NCBI RefSeq assembly: GCF_042159835.1
Contig: NZ_JBBVGT010000002.1
Coordinates: 2,108,001 to 2,172,000, forward strand
DNA from: Albibacterium profundi
GTDB lineage: Bacteria > Bacteroidota > Bacteroidia > Sphingobacteriales > Sphingobacteriaceae
Direction of reading: 5' to 3'
DNA length: 64,000 bases
Positions 18,601 to 27,182 of the stretch are shown piece by piece. A program made the position numbers and the translations under genes. Within the stretch, counting starts at the first letter, position 1. Each line of letters starts with the position of its first letter. The notes under the pieces were generated by a model. It was not told where the DNA came from. It worked only from the letters and a program-made list of their open reading frames with translations, and made no database searches.

Positions 18601-20049
18601 TTGACTGCCATTACAACAATTATGGGCTTTATCCCAATGGCGGTTTCCACCTCTGGTGGTGCAGAAGTACAGCGACCATTGGCAACAGTAGTTATTGGAG
18701 GAATGCTTACGGCAACATTTTTGACTTTGGTGGTTATTCCTATTCTTTATTATTGGGTGGAATCGAGAAAGGAACGGAACAATACTGATAGAGGTGTAAG
18801 CTATGTCAACAGATCAACCAACATTATAACGGTATTATTGATGGTTGGAGGTTTGATGGCTTCTGGAACTGTCTTTGCCCAAGATACCGATCAAGGTGGT
18901 ACAATCCCAAAGACCTTAACCGTTGATGAGGCCATTGCTATGGCAAAACAGAATTATCCGACGCTTAAGGAAAGCCAAGCTCTTATTGAACGGGAAAAGG
19001 CGATGAAAGGCACCAGTTTTGACCTTGGTAGTACGGAAGTATTCACTGGCAAGGAAGAATATGGCAATAATCTACCCGGAATACAGACAACCGTTGGTGT
19101 GCAACAGGGAAATATTGATTTTCTTTCCGGCTTTTCCAAATCGAAGTTTTACAAAGAGCGTATTGTCTTGGGAGAAAAGCTTTATGTGGCCAATGAACAA
19201 CAGTTGGTGCGCAATGTAATGCAGGCGTATGACCAAATTAATTATTACAAGGCACAGTTGCATTTTGCAGATCAATTGGACAGTATTTATGCTAATTTTA
19301 AGACCGCTGCCCAACTTCGGTATGATACCGGAGAAACCGGCAAATTGGAATTTATTTCAGCTTCTTCCGAATTTCAACAGATTCAAGTTTTAAGACAACA
19401 AGCCTATGATGATATTGAAATTGCCAAACGTTCCTTAAAACAATATTTGGGAATCGATGAAAATATCGAGACGGTAGATGGTGCTTACGAGCCATTGGAC
19501 TTTATGGCAACATTGGATTCAACTTCGGTAACCAATAACCCAATGTTACAATATGCGTTGCAAAACGTAGAAGTAAGTAAAGCAAACGTGGGTGTTGAAA
19601 AATCGCAATTCCTGCCAAAATTCAATTTCTCGTATGGAAGACAGGTGGTGGATGAAGTTTCAGGGTTTAACAGCTATCAGGCAGGAATTAGTATCCCGTT
19701 ATGGTTTTTCCCGCAGAAGTCAAGAGTTAAGGCAGCCAAGGCAGACGCCATGGTAGCAGAGAATCAATATTTGGAGCAGAAAGCGGTAGTAGAAAGTCGC
19801 GTTTCGCAATTGATAAAATCACTTGAAAAAACAAAGAAGACTTTGCAATATTACCAAGAAGGCGCACTATTGTTGGCGGAGCAACAAATTACAACAGCGC
19901 AATTAGCATCTAAAGAAGGTGAAATAGGTTATGTCAATTACATCACAATTCTCAACAGTGCTATCAGGATTAAACAAAACCATTTACAATATATCAATCA
20001 ATATAACCAACAGTCTATTGAGGTGCAATATCAATTGGGTAATCTCTAA
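15634..20049 (+). CDS. czcA-like: CusA/CzcA-family RND heavy-metal pump fused to TolC-like channel
   Basis: A 1471-residue polypeptide. Residues 1 to about 1045 are a heavy-metal RND pump: TM1 near 12-30, then NNQVQVITVAPNLGTEDIEQ, the TM4 stretch AIDFGIIVDGAVIIVEG with the proton-relay Asp, a second porter half, and TM12 ending near 1045. Residues 1057-1083 look like an internal signal peptide (ITVLLMVGGLMASGTVFAQ). From about 1090 to the end is a TolC-family domain (TLTVDEAIAMAKQNYPTLKE onward). The pump exports metal ions by proton antiport. The adaptor follows 16 bp downstream. Neighbouring Fur and P1B-4 ATPase genes favour Zn/Co/Cd/Fe rather than copper, but this is inference. Confidence 0.93.
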   Translation: MINKIISFSINNKFIIGLFIVALVGTGIWSMSTINLGSVPDITNNQVQVITVAPNLGTEDIEQFVTFPVELAMANLPDVVELRSVSRFGLSVVTIVFKDETGTYLPRQLVQEKLTEVAEEIPEGFGTPFMAPITTGLGEIYQYTLKVKEGYEEKYDATELRTIQDWIVKRQMALVPGVVEVNAFGGYVKQYEVAINPGKLKSFGITMNQVFEALEVNNANTGGAYIEKNHQANFIRGEGLARSIEDLENTVVTTQNGSPVLIRDVAEKVGYGSQVRYGAFTQDGHETVGGQILMLKGESPAKVIENVETRIKEIQKSLPEGVYIDTFLSQSELIERTTSTVKTNLIEGALIVIFVLVLLLGSFRGGLIAASIIPLCLLFAFILMKQFGIWANLMSLGAIDFGIIVDGAVIIVEGTVFHIYQRMKKSNAIMGQSEMDEIAYDSSSKMMNSAFFGQLIVLIVFTPILFLTGVEGKMFRPMAFTFGFAVLGAIILCLTYVPVMSSLFLKPAKNQNSWFAKFENKIDRISNKIMGVLNRAYLPILNFALRFKAGVIIGAVALFLIAGIIFSNMGAEFVPKFDEGDIAFQALIKPGSSLTESIEASEKLQNLINEFPEVKTVVSRIGVAEIPTDPMPMDIADSYIILEKDKSKWTSADSKEELIEKIQEKISVVPGVNFVFTQPVELRFNELLTGVREDVAIKLYGEDLGVLADKVQEIAAVIREVPGAADLNVEATSGLPQMTVVYNRAKMAQYGVTVDKLNDYVSAAFAGEKAGVIFEGEKRFDVVIRLAEDFRQDINSLKNLYIDLPNGAQVPLKEVADISYKSGPMQISRDNTMRRISVGVNVRGRDVKSMVEEIQQKLETEVELPPGYYVTYGGSFENLQRASDRLMIVVPIVLLTIFILLYFALNSFSQALMIYMAVPLSAIGGVFVLLIRGMPFSISAGVGFIVLFGVAVLNGLILINKFNELKESGMTDLKKRIYEATHERLRPILLTAITTIMGFIPMAVSTSGGAEVQRPLATVVIGGMLTATFLTLVVIPILYYWVESRKERNNTDRGVSYVNRSTNIITVLLMVGGLMASGTVFAQDTDQGGTIPKTLTVDEAIAMAKQNYPTLKESQALIEREKAMKGTSFDLGSTEVFTGKEEYGNNLPGIQTTVGVQQGNIDFLSGFSKSKFYKERIVLGEKLYVANEQQLVRNVMQAYDQINYYKAQLHFADQLDSIYANFKTAAQLRYDTGETGKLEFISASSEFQQIQVLRQQAYDDIEIAKRSLKQYLGIDENIETVDGAYEPLDFMATLDSTSVTNNPMLQYALQNVEVSKANVGVEKSQFLPKFNFSYGRQVVDEVSGFNSYQAGISIPLWFFPQKSRVKAAKADAMVAENQYLEQKAVVESRVSQLIKSLEKTKKTLQYYQEGALLLAEQQITTAQLASKEGEIGYVNYITILNSAIRIKQNHLQYINQYNQQSIEVQYQLGNL

Positions 20050-20065
20050 TCTTAATAAAAGAAAA

Positions 20066-21319
20066 ATGAAGAATATATTATTAGTAAGTACCGTACTATT
20101 TACACTTATGTTTATGAGTTGTAACGACGCTCCAAAATCAGAAGCTGGGCATAACGAAACTGAAGGTGTTTCAAAAACCAATGAAGTTGGAGAAGATGCA
20201 CACGGCGAGGAAGGCCACAATGAAGAAGAAGGAGGTCACAGCGAGGAAGAAGGCGTTGTGGAACTCACCAAGCAACAGGCCCAAACCATTGGTTTGGAAA
20301 TGAAACCTCTGGAGGAACGCAATTTAGGAAACAACATTAAGGTAACAGGAACGCTGGAACTTTTCCCGCAGGACAAGGCGAACATAAGCCCTTTTGTTGG
20401 TGGAAATGTGAGTTCCATAAAAGTAATCCCTGGAGATAACGTAAGCAAAGGTCAGGTTTTGGCATATATAGAGCACCCAGATATCATTGCGATGCAACAG
20501 GATTATCAGGAAAAAAATGACGAACTGGTCTTTTTGAAACAGGATTTTGAACGCAAGAAGACCCTTTATGACAAAGGCGTTTCTTCTGGCAAGGAATTTC
20601 AGATGGCACAGTCAAGATTTCGTTCCACAACATCCGCCGTCAATGGTTTGCGGTCCCAATTGAGATTGTTGGGAATTAACCCGGACAAAGTGGCGGACGG
20701 CCAAATATATTCGGCCGTCCCCATTACCACGCCAATAAGTGGTTACGTTAATGAAGTAATGATAAGTTTGGGAGATTATGTGGGTACACAATCCAAAATG
20801 TTCTCAATAAGCGATAATTCAAAAATTTATGTCAACTTCAAAGTATATGAGAAGGATATAAATCAACTTAAGAAAGGGCAACAGATATATTTCTCCACGG
20901 CCTCGCACCCAGATGAACTGCTTAAAGCAACTGTTCGATCTATAGGCAAAACTTTCAACACCGACCCAAAAGCTTTGGAAGTTTTGGCAGATATAGAAAA
21001 CAAGGATAAAAACCTATTGCCAGGTATGTACGTGGAAGGGCGAATAGTGCAGGGCGAGAAAAATGGTCTTGCTGTACCGGAAGCTGCCATTATAAAGGAA
21101 GGCGAGCAATCTTTTATTTTTATTTTGGATGAAGATAAAGAAATGGAATCGGACAAGATGAAATTTAAAATGATACCTGTAACGGTCGGGATTGCTGATT
21201 TGGGCTTTGTTGAAGTCAACCTTCCTGCCGAAATTTCAAAGGATGCCAAAGTTGTGATAAACGGGGCTTATAACCTGTCTTCAGAAATGGTAAAAGGGGA
21301 ACTGGAGCACGGACATTAA
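20066..21319 (+). CDS. czcB-like: Efflux RND periplasmic adaptor (membrane fusion protein)
   Basis: A 417-residue lipoprotein starting at ATG 20066 (MKNILLVSTVLFTLMFMSCN, Cys at about 19). The longer open frame upstream overlaps the TolC domain and is not coding. A His/Glu-rich spacer (residues about 25-65: HNETEG, EDAHGEEGHNEEEGGHSEEE) may bind metal. After it come lipoyl-like halves (ANISPFVGGNVSSIKVIPGD and YSAVPITTPISGYVNEVMIS), a coiled-coil hairpin (about 145-210) and a beta-barrel domain. It links the RND-TolC fusion across the periplasm and is in one operon with it. Confidence 0.92.
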   Translation: MKNILLVSTVLFTLMFMSCNDAPKSEAGHNETEGVSKTNEVGEDAHGEEGHNEEEGGHSEEEGVVELTKQQAQTIGLEMKPLEERNLGNNIKVTGTLELFPQDKANISPFVGGNVSSIKVIPGDNVSKGQVLAYIEHPDIIAMQQDYQEKNDELVFLKQDFERKKTLYDKGVSSGKEFQMAQSRFRSTTSAVNGLRSQLRLLGINPDKVADGQIYSAVPITTPISGYVNEVMISLGDYVGTQSKMFSISDNSKIYVNFKVYEKDINQLKKGQQIYFSTASHPDELLKATVRSIGKTFNTDPKALEVLADIENKDKNLLPGMYVEGRIVQGEKNGLAVPEAAIIKEGEQSFIFILDEDKEMESDKMKFKMIPVTVGIADLGFVEVNLPAEISKDAKVVINGAYNLSSEMVKGELEHGH

Positions 21320-21421
21320 TCTAATAATAATCAAGGATTTGATTCACTGTATTTTAATTTTCCTAGTTTGATAGTTAAAATTAAAAGATCGGCTCGGATC
21401 AAAATATTAAAATATTAAAAC

Positions 21422-21760
21422 ATGAAAGAAATAAAAGCATTTGTAAAACCACTCAGAATACAGGAAATCATTGAAGCATTGACCGATAATGGGTTTAAAA
21501 GCATGACCCTTTCACAAGCTGAAGGAACTGGGGCATTTAAGGCAAAAGGAGCTAGACCTTCCCTTGATTTTCATGTAACGGACAGTCCTGTGGTTAAAGT
21601 TGAATTAGTTTGCCAAAATGAAGAGGCTCAAACAGCCGTTGAAATCATTTTAGCTCATGGTAAAACAGAAGTGCCGGGAGATGGCATTATTTATTTGTCT
21701 AACATCGAGGACGCCTTTCAAATCAAAACGGGTGAATCCTTGAAGCGATACGATCTGTAA
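21422..21760 (+). CDS. PII-like (GlnB/CutA-fold) regulatory protein
   Basis: A 112-residue protein with the PII signature: start MKEIKAFVKPLRIQEIIEAL, a T-loop-like stretch AEGTGAFKAKGARPSLDFHV, VVKVELVCQNEEAQTAVEII, and the C-terminal GDGIIYLSNIEDAFQIKTGE. The T loop lacks the conserved uridylylated Tyr context of true nitrogen PII proteins. Small PII-like trimers are known beside heavy-metal RND operons and may sense metal or nucleotide state. It lies 102 bp after the adaptor gene and 16 bp before the Fur-like gene, so a metal-linked rather than nitrogen-linked role is likely. Confidence 0.85.
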   Translation: MKEIKAFVKPLRIQEIIEALTDNGFKSMTLSQAEGTGAFKAKGARPSLDFHVTDSPVVKVELVCQNEEAQTAVEIILAHGKTEVPGDGIIYLSNIEDAFQIKTGESLKRYDL

Positions 21761-21776
21761 ATTTCTTTCTTAACAA

Positions 21777-22199
21777 ATGGAGAAAATAGTTCAATTTTTT
21801 AAAAGCATAGGTATACGCCCTACGGCTATACGTCTTATGACTTATAAGCGGCTAGCAGAGATGAATGTGGCCATCAGCCTTGGCGATTTAGAAAAGGCTT
21901 TTAAGGTCAGTGAAAGAAGCACCCTATTTAGGACTATGAAAGTGTTTGAAGAGAAAGGAGTTGTGCATCAAATCGAGGATGGGACGGGAATTATAAAATA
22001 TGCCCTTTGCGAAGAGAGTTGTAAGTGTGAGGTCGATAACGACCTCCATTTGCACTTTCATTGCACAAATTGTAAGGAAACTGTGTGTTTAACCGAGTAC
22101 AAAATTCCTCATATCAATTTACCTGATGGTTATATCACGGAGGATATTAACTTGGTGGTAAAGGGCATTTGTGAGAAATGCAGGGGCAATTTGTGTTAA
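21777..22199 (+). CDS. Fur-family transcriptional regulator
   Basis: A 140-residue Fur/Zur-like repressor. The N-terminal winged helix contains GIRPTAIRLMTYKRLAEMN and DLEKAFKVSERSTLFRTMKV. The C-terminal sensor has HLHFHCTNCKETVCLTEYKI and a second Cys pair in CEKCRGNLC, giving two CxxC sites that usually bind structural zinc. It lies between the PII-like gene and the metal ATPase and probably controls this metal operon. A broken paralogue sits after the ATPase at 24908. Confidence 0.9.
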   Translation: MEKIVQFFKSIGIRPTAIRLMTYKRLAEMNVAISLGDLEKAFKVSERSTLFRTMKVFEEKGVVHQIEDGTGIIKYALCEESCKCEVDNDLHLHFHCTNCKETVCLTEYKIPHINLPDGYITEDINLVVKGICEKCRGNLC

Positions 22200-22366
22200 A
22201 TACTGCGAATGAAACGCATTTAAAGCGTACCGCTTTAGTGGGAAGCGGTAAACGACAAGAACAATTTACTGAGACATTGGTTTCTTTCTCTGAAGCTCAT
22301 ATAGAATTTTATAAGCCAGAAGAAAAAAACAATGCCAAAGAATGGATAAAAAATTGCAAAGAATGA
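22200..22366 (+). pseudogene. SpoIIAA/STAS-like protein remnant (C-terminal third)
   Basis: The frame that overlaps the Fur gene end reads KRTALVGSGKRQEQFTETLV then EAHIEFYKPEEKNNAKEWIK. This aligns by eye with the C-terminus of the intact protein at 26773-27129 (EKIAMVGDKKWQNWITQFM, then AEIKYFNIDQKEEAKNWIES). The N-terminal two thirds are missing. The remnant stop TGA overlaps the ATPase start (ATGA at 22363), preserving what was probably translational coupling. Confidence 0.7.
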
Positions 22367-24906
22367 AAAAACTACAATTAAAAATCCCGGTTATCCTTCC
22401 GCAAGTTCCAAACGAAAAAGATACTTGTGTTGAAAGGCTCATTCAAGAACTACAGGCTAAAGAAGGCATTGAAAAAGTACACGTTGCCGATGCGCACGGA
22501 GATGGCGTGCCACTGCTCTGTTTTCATTATGACCCTGATATCATTTCTATAGACCGCATTCAATCGTTAGCCGAACGGACTGGTGCCGAGATTACCGAAA
22601 AATACGGACATTTGCTCATTGAAGTTAAAGGAATCAGACACACAAGACAGGCTCGTTCCATCGAGAAAAACCTTTTGGCAATCAATGGGGTTTTGGAGGC
22701 TTCTGTTTCGGCCTCTGGAATGGTACGGCTTGAGTTTGATAAAAAGCAAACAAATTTCGATGAAATAAGTAACCAAATTGAAAAAGGAGACCTTCGAATT
22801 CAGCGGAGTTCTTCAAACGAAAATAATTACACCAATTCATCCAGAAAAAAACAGGAACGTTCACAGAAGGAAGATACAAAAGTGGAAATTTCCCCAGAGG
22901 GGCATGAGCACAAAAAGGACGAGACTCACGAGGAAGGAGAAGAGCACGCCCACAGTGGTGTTTTCGGTAAAAATTCAGAGCTTATTTTTTCCATTATCTG
23001 CGGGGTACTTCTCGGAATAGGTTTCGGGCTTTCCTATGTGGAATCCATCCCAGATTGGGTTAGTCTTACTTTATATATTGGCGCTTACTTTTTCGGTGGT
23101 TTCTTTACGGCCAAGGAAGCAGTACAGACCGTCGCCAAAGGCGGTTTTGAAATTGACTTCTTGATGCTGGTCGCTGCCATTGGTGCCGCCATTCTGGGAG
23201 AATGGGCAGAAGGTGCACTCTTGCTGTTCCTGTTTAGTCTTGGGCACGCCTTGGAACATTACGCAATGAACAGAGCAAGAAAAAGCATTGCGGCGCTCGC
23301 GGACCTTGCAGCAAAAACAGCCTTGCTTAAAAAAGACGGCAAGACCGTAGAGGTCGGGATTGAAGAGTTGAGAAAAGGCGATATCATTGTGGTCAAGCCG
23401 AACAGTAAAATATCTGCTGATGGAGTCGTAGTCAATGGACAAAGCAGCGTTAACCAAGCACCTATCACCGGAGAAAGTGTGCCCGTGGATAAAATTCCTG
23501 TGGAAGATACCAGTAGAGATTATTCGGCAGACGATGATATCAAGGATGAAAACCGTGTGTTCTCTGGAACTATCAACGGTAATAATACTTTGGAAATAAA
23601 GGTAATCAGAGAAGCCAAGGACTCTACCTTGTCCCGACTTGTCAAACTGGTCAACGAGGCACAGACCCAGAAATCTCCTACCCAGCTGTTGACCGATAAG
23701 TTCGAAAAATACTTTGTCCCATCCGTACTTGTACTGGTTGGTATCCTGCTCTTTGCCTTTCTGGTCATTGATGAACCGTTTAGCGCCAGCTTTTACCGTG
23801 CAATGGCCGTATTGGTAGCAGCTAGCCCCTGTGCTCTTGCAATTTCAACACCGAGTGCTGTATTAAGCGGGGTGGCGCGAGCGGCTCGCGGTGGGGTACT
23901 TATCAAAGGTGGGCGACCGCTTGAGGATCTAGGGGTCATAACAGCTTTGGCTTTTGATAAAACAGGTACGCTTACCGAAGGAAAGCCTAAACTTACAGAA
24001 GTAGTACCATTGGGGAATATGGAAGAAAATGAGCTGTTAAAGATAGCCGTTGCCGTTGAAAATTTGAGCGATCATCCTTTGGCCAAAGCCGTCGTAAGAG
24101 ATGGAAAAGAGCGTTTGGGCGGTGCCAAAATTACTGATGCGTCTGACTTGGAAGCTGTTCATGGAAAAGGCATCAAAGCTTCCTTGGGCAAGGATAAAAT
24201 CTATATTGGAAATCTTGATTTGTACGAAGATCTCGATGATTCAAAACCATCCGATGAAATATCTACCAAAGTGAAGGAGCTTGAAGGGGGAGGAAATACC
24301 ACAATGCTCATAAGAAAGAACAATGAATATATTGGTATCATCGCCTTGATGGACACTCCACGGGAAACTGCCAAGGAGACATTGAAAAAGTTAAAGGAAA
24401 TCGGCATCAAACGGATGATAATGCTAACTGGGGACAATCAAAAGGTTGCCGATGCCGTCGCTAAAGAAATTGGTTTGACCGATGCTTGGGGAAGCCTGTT
24501 ACCGGAAGAAAAGGTAGATGCTATAAAAAAATTAAAAGAACAGGAATCCAAAGTCGCAATGGTAGGCGACGGTGTCAACGATGCACCCGCAATGGCAAAC
24601 AGTACCGTAGGCATAGCGATGGGTGCTGCCGGCAGTGATGTGGCGTTGGAAACAGCTGACATTGCCCTAATGGCCGATAAACTGGAAACCCTACCCTTTG
24701 CCATAGGCTTAAGTAGGAAGGCAAAGGCCATTATCAAGCAAAACCTTTGGGTCAGTCTCGGCATTGTTGCCCTGCTTATACCATCAACCATTTTTGGGTT
24801 TGCCAATATCGGTATTGCGGTGATCATCCACGAAGGTTCAACATTACTTGTGGTTTTCAATGCATTAAGGCTTTTAGCTTATAAAAATAAATTTAATCAA
24901 TGTTAA
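22363..24906 (+). CDS. P1B-4-type heavy-metal P-type ATPase (SPC motif)
   Basis: An 847-residue transporter. I chose ATG 22363 (MKKLQLKIPVILPQVP); an in-frame ATG also lies at 22342. The N-terminus has two degenerate ferredoxin-like segments lacking CxxC, then a His/Glu-rich stretch (about 178-205, HEHKKDETHEEGEEHAHSG). TM6 carries SPC (about residue 488) instead of CPC, phosphorylation motif DKTGTLTEG is near 531, GDGVNDAP follows, and the last helix has HEGST (about 822). SPC plus HEGST mark subgroup P1B-4, known to export Co, Zn or Fe ions from the cytosol. It follows the Fur gene and probably forms one operon with the STAS-like proteins. Confidence 0.92.
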   Translation: MKKLQLKIPVILPQVPNEKDTCVERLIQELQAKEGIEKVHVADAHGDGVPLLCFHYDPDIISIDRIQSLAERTGAEITEKYGHLLIEVKGIRHTRQARSIEKNLLAINGVLEASVSASGMVRLEFDKKQTNFDEISNQIEKGDLRIQRSSSNENNYTNSSRKKQERSQKEDTKVEISPEGHEHKKDETHEEGEEHAHSGVFGKNSELIFSIICGVLLGIGFGLSYVESIPDWVSLTLYIGAYFFGGFFTAKEAVQTVAKGGFEIDFLMLVAAIGAAILGEWAEGALLLFLFSLGHALEHYAMNRARKSIAALADLAAKTALLKKDGKTVEVGIEELRKGDIIVVKPNSKISADGVVVNGQSSVNQAPITGESVPVDKIPVEDTSRDYSADDDIKDENRVFSGTINGNNTLEIKVIREAKDSTLSRLVKLVNEAQTQKSPTQLLTDKFEKYFVPSVLVLVGILLFAFLVIDEPFSASFYRAMAVLVAASPCALAISTPSAVLSGVARAARGGVLIKGGRPLEDLGVITALAFDKTGTLTEGKPKLTEVVPLGNMEENELLKIAVAVENLSDHPLAKAVVRDGKERLGGAKITDASDLEAVHGKGIKASLGKDKIYIGNLDLYEDLDDSKPSDEISTKVKELEGGGNTTMLIRKNNEYIGIIALMDTPRETAKETLKKLKEIGIKRMIMLTGDNQKVADAVAKEIGLTDAWGSLLPEEKVDAIKKLKEQESKVAMVGDGVNDAPAMANSTVGIAMGAAGSDVALETADIALMADKLETLPFAIGLSRKAKAIIKQNLWVSLGIVALLIPSTIFGFANIGIAVIIHEGSTLLVVFNALRLLAYKNKFNQC

Positions 24907-24907
24907 A

Positions 24908-25266
24908 ATGACAAAGATGCAAAAAATACTTTTAAACCGAGGGGTTCGGCCTACTCAAATGAGGTCGAAGCGATACAAGTTCCCGGAATGGAAGCAAAGT
25001 GCCGTGTCTTTTTCAGATTTAAAAAAGGCGTTTATTGAAAAAAGCGAAACCAATAAACTGCAAACAGAACGACCTTTTATCGCGATCTCAAGATTTTCGA
25101 GGATAAAGGTTTGATTCATCAGATTAATAATGGGGTCGGAATGACAAAATATGCGGTTTTTGAGGAAAACACCAAAGGTAAATACCGTACAAATTTACAT
25201 AAGCACTTTCATTGTACCGTTTGTACGAAAACCATCAGTTTACTAAATAAAATATGGCGGAACTAA
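24908..25266 (+). pseudogene. Fur-family regulator remnant (frameshifted, truncated)
   Basis: The first frame gives a Fur N-terminus (MQKILLNRGVRPTQMRSKRY, SFSDLKKAFIEKSETNK). After a frameshift near 25067 another frame continues FYRDLKIFEDKGLIHQINNG, then MTKYAVFEENTKGKYRTNLH and KHFHCTVCTKTISLLNKIW, which parallels the intact Fur at 21777. It stops just after the first CxxC and runs 13 bp into the amino-acid permease gene. The C-terminal zinc site is lost, so it is not functional as a Fur repressor. Confidence 0.82.
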
Positions 25267-26564
25267 AGAAATCATTAGGCATCCTTCGACTCACTTTTTA
25301 TGGCGTAGGTACTATTGTTGGCGCAGGAATATATACTGTAATCGGCGCAGCTGCTGGACAGGCAGGTACAGACCTATGGTTGAGTTTCATTTTTGCAGCA
25401 ATTGCTGCCAGCGTCTCTGCAATGTCGTATGCAGAGTTGTCCTCTACCTATCCCAATGCAGGCGCGGAATTTATTTTTGTACGCAAAGCATTTCCGAAAA
25501 TTGACATTCCGTCCTTTCTTACGGGTTGGACGATTGCGTTTCACAGTTCGGCCACCATTGCAGCGGTGCTACTTGCCTTTTCGGGGTATTTCAATACGTT
25601 TTTTAACGTGCCTCCCCGACTAGTTAGTTATGGAGTGTTGTTGGTTCTTGCATTGATAAGCATTACGGGTATCAAAAAATCATCTACGGCAAATATTGTA
25701 ATGGTCAGTATCCAATTGTTAGGTCTCTTCATTCTCATTGCGGTCGGACTTTCAGAAACCGGTCCTCCAAAGGCAGAATTTTTTAAAGTGGAATCCGTTT
25801 CGGGTACTTTAGCGGCAACCGCAACTTTGTTTTTTGTTTATACTGGTTTTGAACATATGGCGGCTTTGGGTTCGGAGGTTAAAAATCCAGGAAAAACCAT
25901 TCCTCGTGCTTTTTTATTAACAATGGTGTTTACAACTATTATCTATCTACTCATTTCTTTTACGGTACTAAACATTGCTGACCCTTCCGAACTGGCCAAA
26001 GTGGATTCACCACTTTCACTTGCGGCATCCAGTCTCAACGGTTGGTTGCCTGTTGCGTTGGCTATCGCAGCACTTTTTGCTACTGCAAATGCTGCCTTTA
26101 GTGGAATTATTTCAATTAGTAGGTTACTTTTTGGAATGGCAGACCTGCGTGAACTTCCGAAATTTATGACCAAAACCAATGCACAGAAGGTTCCGTGGGT
26201 TACTACCCTTGTGGTTGTGGCCGCAGTTGCTGGATTTTTATTGTTGGGAGATATTAAAATAGTAGCAGGAATGTCCTCTTTAGGCGCGTTGCTTGTTTTT
26301 GTTGCCGTGAATATTGCCCTTATCGTATTGCGTTTCAAAGCACCCTATAAAGAAAGACCTTTTAAAGTCCCATTAGCTATTTGGAGAGTGCCGATATTGC
26401 CAATTTTGGCGATACTCATTAGCCTTTCTTTGATAATTCAATATGAATGGCAAATATATGCAGCGTTCGTGGGAGCTATTGTGGTGGGCATTATGTTGGA
26501 TTATTTCTTGGACAAAAAGTCAAAGGATGAAATAGACCCTGAAAAAGAACTTTTTAACCCTTAA
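25254..26564 (+). CDS. APC-family amino-acid permease
   Basis: A 436-residue membrane protein with about 12 helices. The N-terminal signature RLTFYGVGTIVGAGIYTVIG matches APC superfamily transporters (unwound TM1 G-x-G-x-G-I-Y), and a second feature is TGFEHMAALGSEVKNPGKTI (TM6 region). It would exchange or import amino acids or polyamines. Permeases of this type recur next to metal-efflux genes in Bacteroidota, but the reason is not known. The start overlaps the Fur remnant. Confidence 0.88.
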   Translation: MAELKKSLGILRLTFYGVGTIVGAGIYTVIGAAAGQAGTDLWLSFIFAAIAASVSAMSYAELSSTYPNAGAEFIFVRKAFPKIDIPSFLTGWTIAFHSSATIAAVLLAFSGYFNTFFNVPPRLVSYGVLLVLALISITGIKKSSTANIVMVSIQLLGLFILIAVGLSETGPPKAEFFKVESVSGTLAATATLFFVYTGFEHMAALGSEVKNPGKTIPRAFLLTMVFTTIIYLLISFTVLNIADPSELAKVDSPLSLAASSLNGWLPVALAIAALFATANAAFSGIISISRLLFGMADLRELPKFMTKTNAQKVPWVTTLVVVAAVAGFLLLGDIKIVAGMSSLGALLVFVAVNIALIVLRFKAPYKERPFKVPLAIWRVPILPILAILISLSLIIQYEWQIYAAFVGAIVVGIMLDYFLDKKSKDEIDPEKELFNP

Positions 26565-26573
26565 AATGAGGCT

Positions 26574-26750
26574 ATGGACTGGATGTTTGAAGATTTTAAA
26601 ACTGACTTGGACGCCTTGAATCCTATTGTCCGTGAAAAAGCCCTGGCCATTGCTAAAGAGCTTATCGAAAAAAAGGATATTTCAGCAAAAGAAGCTTTAT
26701 CAGAAGGCATCATAAAGGCAGAAGAATGGTTTTATGATTTGGAAGGGTAA
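26574..26750 (+). CDS. Small conserved-looking protein, 58 aa
   Basis: ATG 26574 opens a 58-residue frame (MDWMFEDFKTDLDALNPIVR, then EKALAIAKELIEKKDISAKE, ending AEEWFYDLEG). It begins 9 bp after the permease stop and ends 22 bp before the STAS-like gene. It is strongly amphipathic-helical with coding-like composition and no signal peptide. I do not recognise a family. Tight spacing suggests it belongs to the permease/STAS operon. Confidence 0.65.
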   Translation: MDWMFEDFKTDLDALNPIVREKALAIAKELIEKKDISAKEALSEGIIKAEEWFYDLEG

Positions 26751-26772
26751 TAATAATTTAAAACTATATAAA

Positions 26773-27129
26773 ATGTTACAAATAATCGAGTTAAAAGAAA
26801 AAAATATTGTTGCAACAAACGCTTCAGGCAAATTGAGAAAAGAAGATATAGAAAAAATCCATCCACTTATCCACACTATACTGGACAAAGGAATGAAAGT
26901 CCGTTGGTATTTTGAGATGAAAGATTTTACAGGATGGGACCCAGGATTGTTGGAAGACTTGAAAATGGACACGGCCCACGCCAAGGACTATGAAAAGATT
27001 GCTATGGTGGGCGACAAAAAATGGCAGAATTGGATAACCCAATTTATGAAGCTTTTTACCAACGCCGAAATTAAGTATTTTAATATAGACCAAAAAGAAG
27101 AGGCTAAAAATTGGATTGAGAGTCAGTAA
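26773..27129 (+). CDS. STAS/SpoIIAA-like protein
   Basis: A 118-residue cytosolic protein from ATG 26773 (MLQIIELKEKNIVATNASGK). The pattern LRKEDIEKIHPLIHTILDKG, VRWYFEMKDFTGWDPGLLED, EKIAMVGDKKWQNW and IDQKEEAKNWIES matches the SpoIIAA-like STAS family (DUF3478 type), found often beside metal or stress genes. The function is unresolved; these domains bind small lipids or nucleotides or act as anti-sigma antagonist folds. A remnant of a sister gene lies at 22200. Confidence 0.83.
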   Translation: MLQIIELKEKNIVATNASGKLRKEDIEKIHPLIHTILDKGMKVRWYFEMKDFTGWDPGLLEDLKMDTAHAKDYEKIAMVGDKKWQNWITQFMKLFTNAEIKYFNIDQKEEAKNWIESQ

Positions 27130-27182
27130 GCTGATGAAATAAAAAAGACTATTGTGATTTACATAAGTTAAATATTCAAACA

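Noticed and set aside
19931..20065. Longer N-terminus for the RND adaptor
   Set aside because: It overlaps the TolC domain; the lipoprotein signal starts at 20066.
21422..21760. Nitrogen-regulatory PII (GlnB/GlnK)
   Set aside because: The T-loop signature is not that of GlnB, and the neighbours are metal genes, not ammonium or glutamine genes.
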